From Planctomycetota bacterium (GTDB taxonomy: Bacteria > Planctomycetota > E44-bin39): a stretch of 64,000 nt of DNA. The position numbers and the translations under genes are program-made. Positions 25,754 to 34,847 of this stretch are shown piece after piece. The notes beneath the pieces were generated by a model, which was not told the DNA's origin, ran no database searches, and saw nothing but the letters and a program-made list of their open reading frames with translations. The stretch spans positions 1 through 64,000 of the forward strand of contig SOJX01000142.1 of the NCBI GenBank assembly GCA_004376375.1. Direction: 5' to 3'. Position 1 is the stretch's first letter. Each line of letters begins with the position of its first letter.

Positions 25754-26389
25754 ATGAACGAGGATTTTTTTGTAGAACAGCTGAAATCGCTCGGCGGGCT
25801 GTGGATTCACGGTGGGGGGGCCGCGCCGCATGCGCTGCTTACGTCGGGCAGGCATTCGAACGGTTACGTGAACATGACGAAGGTTATAGAGAATCCCATG
25901 GCCGCAGGGGACTTCTGCCGGGCCCTGATAAATGCACTTACGCTGAAGGGAAAGCCGGACGTTGTCGCAGGCAGCGCGATGGGTGCTATCACGATAGCTT
26001 ACCAGGTGGCGGCAGTCTACGGCGGCAGGACGCGTGCCGTATATACGGAAAAAGTCGGCAGCGAGATGGTGCTTAAGCGGTTCGATATCGCCGCGGGCGA
26101 GAAAGTGCTTGTTGTCGAGGACACGATGACGACCGGCGGAACCACGGTGAAGACGATTCAGGCGCTGAAAGCTGCCGGATGCGATGTTCTTCCGGTCTGC
26201 GGCGTTCTGGTCAATAGAAGCGGCAAGAGCGAGCTGGATATCCCCGGCGAAGCTGAAAAATACAAGATTGTCGAGGTTATTAAGCTCGATATCGAGTCGT
26301 GGGACGCCGATAAATGCCCGCTCTGCAGCGCAGGCTCAAAAGCGCTCCGGCCCAAAGAAAACTGGAAAATTCTGAATTCTGAATTATAA
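25754..26389 (+). CDS. pyrE: Orotate phosphoribosyltransferase
   Basis: 211 aa. Makes OMP from orotate and PRPP in pyrimidine synthesis. The PRPP loop reads VLVVEDTMTTGGTT, and LLTSGRHSNGYVNM matches the PyrE substrate loop. GGGAGAG precedes the ATG. An extra C-terminal tail carries CPLC, and the last residues (ILNSEL) are encoded by an AATTCTG word repeat that extends beyond the stop. Related phosphoribosyltransferases are an alternative, but PyrE is the best fit. Confidence 0.85.
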   Translation: MNEDFFVEQLKSLGGLWIHGGGAAPHALLTSGRHSNGYVNMTKVIENPMAAGDFCRALINALTLKGKPDVVAGSAMGAITIAYQVAAVYGGRTRAVYTEKVGSEMVLKRFDIAAGEKVLVVEDTMTTGGTTVKTIQALKAAGCDVLPVCGVLVNRSGKSELDIPGEAEKYKIVEVIKLDIESWDADKCPLCSAGSKALRPKENWKILNSEL

Positions 26390-26402
26390 ATTCTAAAATT
26401 TC
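26365..26402. repeat. AATTCTG word repeat across the pyrE stop
   Basis: Consecutive AATTCTG/AATTAT/AATTCTA words span the last pyrE codons and the following 10 bp. Confidence 0.6.
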
Positions 26403-26526
26403 AGCCTTCATCCTTTCTCCTTTCTTCAACTTCACATTATTGTCACATTCTTTACATTTATTTGTCAGAGTGCGGTTGTATAGTTGAACGGTTTGTCAAT
26501 CAGCTCGAAAATGAGAGGGGGATAGG

Positions 26527-26745
26527 ATGATGCAGTCAAGAGTAGGAATTGCCGGTTGCCGCCGCCGTGAGTCAAGGGCTATTCTCGAGGGCCGGCTCCG
26601 TTCTGCGCTGATTCGCGTGCTGCGCTACAAGGATCTGCGTGAAGAGTTCCCGCTGGCGTACAAGTCGGCCCTGGACGAGCTTGTCAACGTCCGCCTGACC
26701 CTGAAAGACCTCGAGGAGATTGCAGAGCCTCGCAGGGCCGCCTAG
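26527..26745 (+). CDS. Microprotein, paralogue of 27006-27188
   Basis: 72 aa with AGAGGGGGAT shortly before tandem ATGs. Soluble, basic and helical, with no known domain. The core YKDLREEFPLAYKSALDEL aligns with WRPLRNRYPLLFEGAKKQV of the microprotein 260 bp downstream (shared L-R-x-x-[FY]-P-L pattern and following amphipathic helix). The two probably arose by duplication. Function unknown. Confidence 0.7.
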   Translation: MMQSRVGIAGCRRRESRAILEGRLRSALIRVLRYKDLREEFPLAYKSALDELVNVRLTLKDLEEIAEPRRAA

Positions 26746-26820
26746 GCATGCCGATGCAGTGGAGAGTGTTTATCGTTGCAGGGATGAGACGAAGCTGACG
26801 ATGAAGCGATCTCTGTAACG

Positions 26821-26903
26821 GTTTTAGGTATTAGGTTTTAGGTATTAGGTCTTGGATTATATTTATTATTTCCTGACACCTGAAACCTAACACCTATAAC
26901 CTG
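26821..26903. repeat. TTTTAGGTATTAGG word repeat with inverted arm
   Basis: GGTTTTAGGTATTAGG words (26820-26851) face the inverted ACCTGAAACCTAACACC words (26878-26900) across an AT-rich turn, forming a hairpin between the two microprotein genes. Confidence 0.8.
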
Positions 26904-27005
26904 CGGCTTGCGACTTGAATTGAGAATATTCATCAAGATTCTCCGCTTTCGGGCCGATATATCCGGTGACAAGCAATACAGTTATATTTGTCACCGGAGG
27001 GAGCA

Positions 27006-27188
27006 ATGAAGCCCGAAATAGAGCAGACCCTGAAAGACCTTTCAATCGCCACCCAGCAGATGTTTGAATGGCGGCCCCTGCGCAACCGTTACCCGCTCCT
27101 CTTCGAGGGCGCAAAAAAGCAGGTCCGAGAGCTGCAGCACAGGCTGGAGCTTCTGAGAATAATCGATCATTCATACGGCGCTGCATAA
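27006..27188 (+). CDS. Microprotein, paralogue of 26527-26745
   Basis: 60 aa, ATG preceded by GGAGGGAGC, an excellent ribosome site. Soluble and helical. Shares the L-R-x-x-[FY]-P-L-x-[YF]-x-x-A motif with the neighbour upstream. A strong terminator follows within 25 bp, so this is a real transcription unit. Function unknown. Confidence 0.75.
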   Translation: MKPEIEQTLKDLSIATQQMFEWRPLRNRYPLLFEGAKKQVRELQHRLELLRIIDHSYGAA

Positions 27189-27210
27189 CAGGATTCACAT
27201 ATAGACACGA

Positions 27211-27252
27211 GAACCGCCTTTTGCCGAACACGTCGGTAAAGGCGGTTTTTTA
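27211..27252 (+). terminator. Rho-independent terminator
   Basis: AACCGCCTTTT (27212-27222) pairs with AAAGGCGGTT (27238-27247), followed by TTTTT. A small inner hairpin occupies the loop. Confidence 0.88.
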
Positions 27253-27331
27253 TTAATAAAGTTCTCCAAAAGCTGAACCGGGCACGTGACGATACAATGA
27301 AAGGAAAGTTATTCAATAAGAGAGCTGGGTT

Positions 27332-28405
27332 ATGGCTCATCATTCAACCGAACGCGGGCAGCCTGATAACGTCATAAGCGGCACGGTAGTGATTCTCCTG
27401 CTGCTGGGCATGCTGCTGTTTGCCGCCGCGGGCTGCGCGGTCGTCGACAAGCCGCCGGTGCTGGTGCAGGTAAGGCTCGTCAACGAGGATATAATCTCGG
27501 GCAGGCTCAAGCACATGGTCGACAAGAAACTTCAGATGAAAAACAAGTACGCCGGCGACCTGACCGTCGACTGGAAAGGCGTCATCGGAATTATTACCGC
27601 TAATAAAAGCCTGATTGAACTGAGGAGCGGGGACATCCTGAACGGCAGGTTTGTGAAAGCGTCCGATGGCAAGGCCAGGATAACGACCGACGCGGCGAAC
27701 TCTTCCGAGATTTCGATTTACGACGTCATGTCCATCGACGCGCCGCCCATCCAGTGGGAGGGAAAGCTGACGCTCAAATACAGCCGCGTGCGCGGCAACA
27801 CGATAACCGACGATTTCGGCGTCAGGCTCCGGACCAGCAAGGAATCCAGGAAGTATCGCATCTTTCTCAAGGGCTCCTACGACTACGGCGAAAGCGGGGG
27901 TGAGCTTCTCGTGAAGAAAGGCGATGTCAAGCTCAAGTACAGCCACAAGATTTCAAAACGCTGGTACGGTTTCGGCGCGGGGAGCGCGGAGTACGACCGC
28001 ATCGCGAAACTGAACATGCGCAGCACGGCGGGGGCCGGCATCGGAATGAAAGCAATCGACAACCCCGACGGAAGCCTGCGCTTCGAAGTCGGCGCACAGT
28101 ACACCAACGAGGATTTCGAAAACCTGGTGCCGGACCTCGACGACAGGTTCTCGGAAGGCACCTTCACCGCGGAATACGAGCGCAAGTTTACAAAAGACCT
28201 GAAACTATATTCTCTCCTTGAATTCGCGATGCCTTTCAAGACTTACGACAACTGGCGGCTGCACTCCGAAACCTGCATGACGTACAAGCTCTCGAAGATG
28301 ATTGCACTCGAGATAGGTTTCATTATCGACAGCGACCAGGGCCCGCCCCCCGGCGTCGAGCGCAACGACAAAGAAGTCTACGCCGGCCTCGCCGTCGAAT
28401 TCTAA
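27332..28405 (+). CDS. DUF481-like beta-barrel lipoprotein
   Basis: 357 aa. The signal region ends in AAAGC (Cys35), an unusually long N terminus of about 19 polar residues before the hydrophobic core. Residues 45-140 hold small beta modules (VRLVNEDIISGRLKHM; IELRSGDILNGRFV). From about 145 to the end, alternating strands (KLTLKYSRVRGN...KYRIFLKGSYDYGESGGE...LKYSHKISKRWYGFGAGSAEYD) match DUF481/YdiY-type outer-membrane barrels and end in an aromatic residue (AVEF). It probably sits in the outer membrane. Confidence 0.78.
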   Translation: MAHHSTERGQPDNVISGTVVILLLLGMLLFAAAGCAVVDKPPVLVQVRLVNEDIISGRLKHMVDKKLQMKNKYAGDLTVDWKGVIGIITANKSLIELRSGDILNGRFVKASDGKARITTDAANSSEISIYDVMSIDAPPIQWEGKLTLKYSRVRGNTITDDFGVRLRTSKESRKYRIFLKGSYDYGESGGELLVKKGDVKLKYSHKISKRWYGFGAGSAEYDRIAKLNMRSTAGAGIGMKAIDNPDGSLRFEVGAQYTNEDFENLVPDLDDRFSEGTFTAEYERKFTKDLKLYSLLEFAMPFKTYDNWRLHSETCMTYKLSKMIALEIGFIIDSDQGPPPGVERNDKEVYAGLAVEF

Positions 28406-28442
28406 AAACGCTTTTCCCAAATCACGCACCCAGGTTATTTAA

Positions 28443-28472
28443 TTGCATGTAATTCTTTAAATCTGGTAAAAT
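28443..28472 (+). promoter_or_regulatory. Probable promoter of the AT-rich gene
   Basis: TTGCAT, 18-bp spacer, TAAAAT. A short dyad ATATCA/TGATAT (28471-28490) overlaps the expected start. Confidence 0.4.
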
Positions 28473-28549
28473 ATCAAATATAACTGATATTAACTTATAA
28501 TCTATCATGTAATGAAAGTGGACCTTGTGGATCTATACAAGGGTGATAA

Positions 28550-29845
28550 ATGAGCAAGAGGAAAAAGCGAGCATTAATAATACTTATAAGTATTATAGCA
28601 ATACTTGTCGCTTATGTTATCTACCGAAGATGCACGAATTACTTTGTGTCTAAAAATGCCCGTTCGGAATTCGAATCCTGGCTGTCCAAACAGGATAAAT
28701 TATCTCCTGATAAAAACGGAGCGCAAATAATAAATAAAGGCATTGCTTTATTGGGAGATTTTCATTATTGGACGATTGAACTGGATTTCGATAATCAAGC
28801 TTCGGTGGTAGAAGTCACGGGCTATGTTGAGAAATTCCAGAATGCGATGCAATTGGTGAAAGCAGGTTTGAAATATAAGGAGTGGAGTTTTTCCCCTGAC
28901 CTTGAAAAGGGATTCATGTTAACACTGCCGAGTTTTTATAATTTACGGCAAGCCGAGATATTGTTTACATGGAAAGGGCAGCTTCAGGAATTAAAAACAC
29001 AATATTCGAAAGCAATGTTGGAGTATATTAGTATTTTAAAGCTTGCGAATACTCTTAATCGTAACCAGACAGTTATTTCCAGGCTGTTTCAGAGAATAAT
29101 CCAGATCCGCGGGCTTGCATCATTACGGAAAATGCTTTCAGATAAGACTCTATCTAAGACTGATTTGATTGTATTAAAAAAAACTCTGCTTAATTTGTAT
29201 TCCAATCGAACTAGTTATCTTGCCGTACTTGATACTGAATTTCATCTATTTCTTGAAAGTATTGCCAGGCTGGCAAGTGGTGATGAATGTGCAGGAGTAG
29301 AACCCTGGTACAATCCATGGATTTACGATTTCGGAGATGATGTCGACTACGTCCGATCCTGGATAAACGAAGTAAGTGAATTGGACCCATGCAAGTTTTA
29401 TGAGTGGCCTGAGCACATAAAAAAACGTGAAATGGAGGATGACTTTCAGTTAATTGCAAAAATGGGATTCTTTTCATGGCTCGGTTGGGAGCTCTTTTCT
29501 AGCGAGGCTTATCCGATTAAAGGTTTCTTAAAAAGCTACCTTGAAAGCGAGCTTGAATGGAGAGGAGTACTGACCCTTTTGGCAATCCGATTGTTTGAAT
29601 TCGAGCAAAATCAATTACCTGATAAACTTGTTAATATAAAAGACAAAGATTTTAGGGGAATAATTATTGACCCGTGCAGCGGTAAAGAGCTTATTTACAG
29701 AAAAGAAAGTAACGATTTCTATCTGTATGGTGTCGGGAAAAATGGAATTGATGATAATTGTAAGGCTTCAACACCTTTTGATGCTGAGCATGATGCTTTT
29801 GATGCAGACCTTGATTTTATTTTTCATACTCCATCCAAAAACTAA
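28550..29845 (+). CDS. AT-rich membrane-anchored protein of unknown function
   Basis: 431 aa, with an N-terminal transmembrane anchor (ALIILISIIAILVAYVIYR) and a mostly helical extracytoplasmic part. Near the C terminus DPCSGKELIYRKESNDFYLY followed by GVGKNGIDDN resembles a C-terminal motif I associate with planctomycete-like proteins. Base composition is strikingly AT-rich (many TTA, ATA and AAA codons) against GC-rich neighbours, suggesting recent acquisition. Function unknown. Confidence 0.78.
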   Translation: MSKRKKRALIILISIIAILVAYVIYRRCTNYFVSKNARSEFESWLSKQDKLSPDKNGAQIINKGIALLGDFHYWTIELDFDNQASVVEVTGYVEKFQNAMQLVKAGLKYKEWSFSPDLEKGFMLTLPSFYNLRQAEILFTWKGQLQELKTQYSKAMLEYISILKLANTLNRNQTVISRLFQRIIQIRGLASLRKMLSDKTLSKTDLIVLKKTLLNLYSNRTSYLAVLDTEFHLFLESIARLASGDECAGVEPWYNPWIYDFGDDVDYVRSWINEVSELDPCKFYEWPEHIKKREMEDDFQLIAKMGFFSWLGWELFSSEAYPIKGFLKSYLESELEWRGVLTLLAIRLFEFEQNQLPDKLVNIKDKDFRGIIIDPCSGKELIYRKESNDFYLYGVGKNGIDDNCKASTPFDAEHDAFDADLDFIFHTPSKN

Positions 29846-29866
29846 CTGCTTTTCTTGGCAATTTCT

Positions 29867-31288
29867 CTAAAGGTCGAATATCTTGCCGGGGTTGAGGATG
29901 TTGTTCGGGTCGAAGGCGCGTTTGATGCGCTTCATGAGTTCGATAGATGTTTCGTCAAGAGAGTAATGAAGATACTGCTTCCGCTTGTGGCCGATGCCGT
30001 GCTCGCCGCTTATAACGCCGCCGAGTTTTGCGGTGGCCTCGTAAAGCTTCTCAAGCGCCTTTGGAAGGACCGCTTCCCATTGTTCGATAGTCTGGTCCGG
30101 ATTCCTGACAAGCGTGACGTGAAGGTTTCCATCTGCCGCGTGGCCGTAGCACGGGACCTGTATGTCGAACTCTTCCGACAGTTTATCGAGTACCGGCATA
30201 ACGTCCGGGATGCACGCGATCGGGACGGTGATGTCTTCGGCGCTCTGGTCCGGGCTGACCGCCTTGAACGCTTCGGCTATGTTTCTGCGGACGTTCCAGA
30301 TCTTCTCCTGCTTTGCGCGGGTGTCGGCGACGAAAACGTCGAGCGCGCCGTTCTCCATGCACAGCTCTCCGATTGCCTCGTATTCCTCTTCAAGCGCGGT
30401 TTCGCTGTTGCCGTCCAGCTCGATAAGGAGCAATGCGCCCGAGCCTTCGTACGGGAGCTTTTCATCCAGGTACTCGCACGCGGTCTGCACCGATAGCAGG
30501 TCCATGTATTCGACGGCCGCGGGGATAACTTTTGCGCGGGTCATTATGACGGGGACCATGCGGATCGCGGACGCGGTGTCTTTGAACGACACAAGAAGAT
30601 CGACCACCTTGCCGGGCATGGGGAGGAGTTTGACAATAATTTTTGTGAAAATTCCGAGCGTTCCTTCCGAGCCGACAAGCAGTTTTATCAGATCGTAGCC
30701 CGTTACATTCTTGACCAGTTTCCCGCCGAGCTTTACGATTTCACCTTCCGGCGTGACCATTTCGAGTCCGAGGATATACCGTCCGGTAACTCCGTATTTC
30801 ACCGCCTTGCCGCCGCCGGCATTTTCGGAAACGTTGCCGCCGATAAAACAGCTCTGAAAACTCATCGGGTATCCGGCAAACCAGAGGCCGTGCTCCGCGG
30901 CCGCGGTGTTGATGTCGTTGGTGATGACGCCCGGCTCTACGACGGCGACCATGTTTTCAGTATCGATTTCGAGTATGGAGTTCATCCTGTCGATGAAAAG
31001 AACAATACCTCCGTGAATCGGCACTGCACCGCCGGAAAGGCCGGTGCCGCCGCCTCTCGGCGTGACCGGAATCTTTTCCCTGTTCGCAAGTTTCATTATC
31101 TCGGCGATTTCATCCGCCGTTCGGGGGCGCACAACGACTTCGGGGAAATGGCTGTACTTTTTTTCGGAAATCTCGTCGTGGGAGAACGGCTCGAGCTGTT
31201 CTTTGTCGCCGTGGAGCACATACTTTTCAGGCAGTATATTCTTCAATGCGGAGATGATTTCAGGAGTGACCTTGCTGTATTCGTCCAT
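29867..31288 (-). CDS. FAD-linked oxidase, GlcD/lactate dehydrogenase type
   Basis: 473 aa. The FAD-binding type 4 (PCMH) domain shows PRGGGTGLSGGAVP, GGNVSENAGGGKAVKYG and VTGYDLIKLLVGSEGTLGI; the C-terminal cap has CYGHAADGNLH and SGEHGIGHKRK. The family oxidises 2-hydroxyacids such as glycolate or D-lactate. It lies 20 bp downstream of larA on the same strand, so D-lactate supplied by the racemase is the likely substrate. No iron-sulfur partner (GlcF/LutA type) is adjacent. Confidence 0.9.
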   Translation of the reverse strand: MDEYSKVTPEIISALKNILPEKYVLHGDKEQLEPFSHDEISEKKYSHFPEVVVRPRTADEIAEIMKLANREKIPVTPRGGGTGLSGGAVPIHGGIVLFIDRMNSILEIDTENMVAVVEPGVITNDINTAAAEHGLWFAGYPMSFQSCFIGGNVSENAGGGKAVKYGVTGRYILGLEMVTPEGEIVKLGGKLVKNVTGYDLIKLLVGSEGTLGIFTKIIVKLLPMPGKVVDLLVSFKDTASAIRMVPVIMTRAKVIPAAVEYMDLLSVQTACEYLDEKLPYEGSGALLLIELDGNSETALEEEYEAIGELCMENGALDVFVADTRAKQEKIWNVRRNIAEAFKAVSPDQSAEDITVPIACIPDVMPVLDKLSEEFDIQVPCYGHAADGNLHVTLVRNPDQTIEQWEAVLPKALEKLYEATAKLGGVISGEHGIGHKRKQYLHYSLDETSIELMKRIKRAFDPNNILNPGKIFDL

Positions 31289-31308
31289 GGCGGTTTCCCT
31301 TTTGAGGA

Positions 31309-32589
31309 CTATGAATCCTGCAGTTTGAGAATAAGCATAGGGCCTTCCGGAACGACTGCCCAACGGGCTTCCTTTCCGAACCGGTCAAGCAACTCCTCGA
31401 CTGCGTTTTCAACCGAGGAAACAGGAGTAAAATGGTATTTTCGAACGACTTCTTCAGAAATGCCGTCCGTGTAGAGCCATATGGGATTTTTCAGCATAAC
31501 CTGGTAAATATCCTGCGCGCACCACTGGTCCATAAGAAAGAATTCACCCGCGGTCAGGCGTTTGAGAAAGTTGTCCGGGGTATCGACCATGTCCAGCACC
31601 TGCGCAAATTCACTGCTGCCCGGGCCCTCGAAGCACGAGGACGCGACCAGGATGACTCCTCCCGGTTTTACGACCGCGGCCGCGGCAGCGATCCCCTTGG
31701 AGGTCTGGTAAAGGTTGCAGTCGAGGGGGGCGCCGCAGTTTGTAGTGATAACGAAATCAAGCGGCTCGTCAAGGGTGGCGGTGCAGAACTGCGAAATAAA
31801 ACCGCATCCTTCTATATGGGCGTTCACGGGATGGCCCGAGAATATTCCGGTAATTTCTTTCTTCGTATTGATCGTGACGTTGACGATGAAATCCGCGCCC
31901 GCCTTCTCCATGGCGGAAAGTCCGGCTTCATGGAACGGGTTTCCGTCCAGCACACCGTAGGCGGTCATGGGGTGTGCAATCATTTCCGGGCCGTGCATGT
32001 ATTCGAGAATTCCAATCGAAGAGATGCCGGGCAGAATGGATTTCCTTCCCCCGGAGTATCCGGCCCAGAAATGGGGCTCGATAAGGCCAGTCAGGACCTT
32101 GAGGTCTGCATCGAAATAATGACGGTTTACGTGAACGGGAATATTGTTTCCAACATGGCCTGCAAGCACCATGTCTTCGGGTTTTCTGGAAAAATGGTTT
32201 TGGATACGGTAATTCCCGACAATTTCCTTTCCCAGCAGTTCGATCTGTTCCTCTCCCAGGTTCGGTTTGTGCGTGCCGGTAGCGATAAGGATAATTATGT
32301 TTTCCCGCTCAATGCCGGATTTCTCCAGCTTTTCCAGCAGCGGCGGCAGCAAAACCGAATTAGGGGTCGGGCGGGTAATATCACTTACAACAATGCAGGC
32401 GTTTTTTCTATCCCCGGCCAGTTCGGCAAGAGGCGGAGAGTCGATGGGATTTTCCAGACTTCCTTTTATCCTGTTGTGCGGATCTGAAACAGCCGGCGCC
32501 TCCCCGGGCTCGAGTACGCCTTTAAACCCGGGAGTTTCTGGAAGGTTTACCTTCAGTCCTTCTTTATTGTACTTCAGAAGTACTGCCAT
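31309..32589 (-). CDS. larA: Nickel-dependent lactate racemase family protein
   Basis: 426 aa, full length. LarA interconverts L- and D-lactate (homologues act on other 2-hydroxyacids) using the nickel-pincer cofactor. Recognisable motifs are VVSDITRPTPNSVLLPPLL, IATGTHKPN, EPHFWAGYSGGRKSILPGI and the Asn/Asp-rich middle. The adjacent oxidase supports a hydroxyacid substrate. The cofactor genes larB, larC and larE are not in the window. Confidence 0.9.
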   Translation of the reverse strand: MAVLLKYNKEGLKVNLPETPGFKGVLEPGEAPAVSDPHNRIKGSLENPIDSPPLAELAGDRKNACIVVSDITRPTPNSVLLPPLLEKLEKSGIERENIIILIATGTHKPNLGEEQIELLGKEIVGNYRIQNHFSRKPEDMVLAGHVGNNIPVHVNRHYFDADLKVLTGLIEPHFWAGYSGGRKSILPGISSIGILEYMHGPEMIAHPMTAYGVLDGNPFHEAGLSAMEKAGADFIVNVTINTKKEITGIFSGHPVNAHIEGCGFISQFCTATLDEPLDFVITTNCGAPLDCNLYQTSKGIAAAAAVVKPGGVILVASSCFEGPGSSEFAQVLDMVDTPDNFLKRLTAGEFFLMDQWCAQDIYQVMLKNPIWLYTDGISEEVVRKYHFTPVSSVENAVEELLDRFGKEARWAVVPEGPMLILKLQDS

Positions 32590-32723
32590 AAGGTTCCGCT
32601 CTTCAGAAGAAATTGCAGTTTATCAGATAATTCTTTGCTTGGCTGTACAGTCTAGCTGGAATCTGCAGAAGTTCAAGAAAAAGGTATTGGGATATCAATA
32701 AATGGGAATACCCGGCAATAATA

Positions 32724-32755
32724 AATCCGCAATCCGCAATCCGCAATCCGCAATC
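32724..32755. repeat. 7-bp tandem repeat AATCCGC, four and a half units
   Basis: Four exact AATCCGC units plus AATC, ending immediately before the -35 box of the next promoter. Same word as at 24927-24978. Confidence 0.85.
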
Positions 32756-32784
32756 TTGCATTATCTTCCCGTTTCCGGTATGAT
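32756..32784 (+). promoter_or_regulatory. Promoter giving a nearly leaderless transcript
   Basis: TTGCAT, 17-bp spacer, TATGAT. The expected start (near 32791) is at the ATG (32793), which has no ribosome site, so translation may be leaderless. Confidence 0.5.
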
Positions 32785-32792
32785 AATTCCCT

Positions 32793-33698
32793 ATGGCTGA
32801 ATTGCTTCAGAACAACACAACCGTGCTGAACGTCGTGTACGCCGCCGACCTCAAACGGCTTGCGGCCGCGTGTGAGAAAGAGGAAATTCGGCTGACCGCC
32901 CTTCGTGGCGCAGCGTGGCTGGCCGACGATTTCTCGGCAGCATCGCGGCGTTCGATGCTGGATATTGATATTCTGGTTGAGCCGGCCGATGCAAAAAAGA
33001 CAGTCGAAATCATCGTTCGTGACGGATGGCAACCGCTTCCCGGCGGCGAGTGCTGTTTCGCCCGGAAAGACCCGCCGAGATATATCGATCTGCATACGGA
33101 AATCCGCGGCGTGCCTCGGTCCAGTCAGAAAGAAATTCTTAAACACTCAAGGCCTGCCCGCGAAATCCCGGAAATAACCGTCCTGTGCGTCGAGGACGCG
33201 GTGCTGCTCGATGCGGTCCACGCCGTCGTCGACCACGGTTACCTGGATTCGAAATGGCTCGACGATGCGGCCGATACTATTCGACGCGCGGGAAATCCGT
33301 TTGACTGGAATTTTCTTTCGGAAAGCGCGGCCCGCGCCGGTATGAAAATCGCGCTGACAGTATTTCTCGAAGAACTGAGCGGACGTGTTGAAGTACCACC
33401 AAAGTTACTCAGGATTTCGGGCGGCGATTATCTTCGGCGCGCGATTGTGCGCCGCGTTATCGACCGGAAAAAACCGACAGTCGACCGCGGCCACGTAATG
33501 CGGATTCTTCTTGCGCCCGGCCCGGTGGAACTTGTAATCACCGCGGGCGGGATGCTTTTCCCGGGACTGCGTTTTGTCCGCCGCCGCTATGGGCTTTCTT
33601 CGCGGCGCGCCGCGCTGGCGCATTCGGTCCTGAGACCGTTTCGCGTCTTGGGCAAGCTGTTTTCGCTTGTTCGCCGCATGAGACCGAATCAGGCATAA
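32793..33698 (+). CDS. Nucleotidyltransferase-family protein
   Basis: 301 aa. The segment ALRGAAWLADDF...SRRSMLDIDILVEPADAKKTVEII matches the uncharacterised nucleotidyltransferase family (NTP_transf_5 type) with a D-x-D catalytic pair, and the middle HAVVDHGYLDSKWLDDAADTIRR is the typical helical part. Such proteins sit next to HprK-like kinases and PqqD proteins in several peptide-modification loci, as here. First gene of a four-gene operon; substrate unknown. Confidence 0.8.
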   Translation: MAELLQNNTTVLNVVYAADLKRLAAACEKEEIRLTALRGAAWLADDFSAASRRSMLDIDILVEPADAKKTVEIIVRDGWQPLPGGECCFARKDPPRYIDLHTEIRGVPRSSQKEILKHSRPAREIPEITVLCVEDAVLLDAVHAVVDHGYLDSKWLDDAADTIRRAGNPFDWNFLSESAARAGMKIALTVFLEELSGRVEVPPKLLRISGGDYLRRAIVRRVIDRKKPTVDRGHVMRILLAPGPVELVITAGGMLFPGLRFVRRRYGLSSRRAALAHSVLRPFRVLGKLFSLVRRMRPNQA

Positions 33699-33715
33699 GT
33701 AAATGTGAGGCAGCA

Positions 33716-33994
33716 TTGACGAAGCGTTATAAACAGAACCCCGATGTCGCGTGGCGCACGCTCGAGGGAAAGTCCGTCCTTGTCAACCTCGAGAACCAGA
33801 CCACTCTCATGCTGAACGAGGTGGGCTCGCGGGTGTGGGAGATGTTCGAGAATGCGCATACAATCGAAGAAGTGACCGGTCAGATTGTTGCCGACTTCGA
33901 CGCGCCCGAATATGATGTAAAAAAAGACGTGGAGGAGTTCACCGCCGAGCTTCTCGAAAAACGGCTGCTCCTGGAGGTCGCGGATGGCGGGTAG
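33716..33994 (+). CDS. PqqD-family peptide-recognition (RRE) protein
   Basis: 92 aa, TTG start after GTGAGG. The sequence NPDVAWRTLEGKSVLVNLENQTTLMLNEVGSRVW and the IVADFDAPEYDVKKDVEEFTAEL helix are typical of PqqD. PqqD-like domains bind RiPP precursor leader peptides and deliver them to modifying enzymes. The end overlaps the kinase gene by 11 bp. Confidence 0.9.
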   Translation: MTKRYKQNPDVAWRTLEGKSVLVNLENQTTLMLNEVGSRVWEMFENAHTIEEVTGQIVADFDAPEYDVKKDVEEFTAELLEKRLLLEVADGG

Positions 33995-34847
33995 CTCGCC
34001 GCTCGTCATGGGGTTTGCCGATACTTTCCTCGCCCTGGTGAGCGAAGACGAGCGGGTTCTCGGGCATATCACCGGCCGCTACGGCGCGTTCGCCGCACGT
34101 GAAGAATCGCCGCCATATTCCCTGAATATCGGGATAGATTCCTCTCTCGATCAGGCCGACCCGAATACGATAGACGTGAAAACGGCGGGGGAATCCCTTT
34201 CCGCGTCGTCGTCGTCGCTGAAGCTCGAGTACGATTTTACGGACGGCGGCGGCTCGGGGCGGCTTTCGATTGCACCGCAGGAGCTTTTCATAGATATTGA
34301 AAACTCGCTTCGGATTCTGGTTTCGCACCTGGTGCTGCGCCGCGACATGCTTCTTGTTCACGCGGCGGCTTTCGGAGAAGAGAACTCGGACAGGGTCGGC
34401 ATTTTCGCCGGTCAGTCGGGCGCGGGCAAGACGACGATATCCAATCTCGCAGGCGAGGCGGGGCTGGAAGTATTTTCAGACGACATGGTTCTGCTTGCTC
34501 CCCGGTCATATAGGGATGAATTGACGACCACTCAGGAGCTGACCGCCTGGCCGACTCCGCTCGGCAGCCTCGAAGGCCCGAAACCTGAACCGGTTAAACC
34601 GAGGCCGGTCTCGCATATTTTTTTCCTGGAGCACGGGAAAGAAAATTCTTTCAGTCTGCTCGACGTTCCGGACGCATATATGCGTCTGCTGACGGTGGTC
34701 CCGTTTACGCAGATCGATCATGCGGGAGTTAAGCAGCGCGTATTGACGGTGGCTCTTCAGGTTGACGGGTGTGTCCGCTCATCAGTGTTTTCATTTGTGC
34801 CGGACACGTCGGCGCCGCTGCGCGCAATGGAGCAGATGAGCAGATGA
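33984..34847 (+). CDS. HPr kinase-like P-loop protein
   Basis: 287 aa. The Walker A motif is GQSGAGKTT, embedded in LLVHAAAFGEE...VGIFAGQSGAGKTTISNLAG, and followed by SDDMVLLAP, as in HprK C-terminal-domain proteins that accompany PqqD and radical SAM genes (comparable to ScmC-like proteins and to the kinases of some lasso-peptide loci). The N-terminal 100 residues are variable. It probably phosphorylates a peptide or small molecule, which is inference. ATGA overlap with the radical SAM gene. Confidence 0.83.
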   Translation: MAGSSPLVMGFADTFLALVSEDERVLGHITGRYGAFAAREESPPYSLNIGIDSSLDQADPNTIDVKTAGESLSASSSSLKLEYDFTDGGGSGRLSIAPQELFIDIENSLRILVSHLVLRRDMLLVHAAAFGEENSDRVGIFAGQSGAGKTTISNLAGEAGLEVFSDDMVLLAPRSYRDELTTTQELTAWPTPLGSLEGPKPEPVKPRPVSHIFFLEHGKENSFSLLDVPDAYMRLLTVVPFTQIDHAGVKQRVLTVALQVDGCVRSSVFSFVPDTSAPLRAMEQMSR

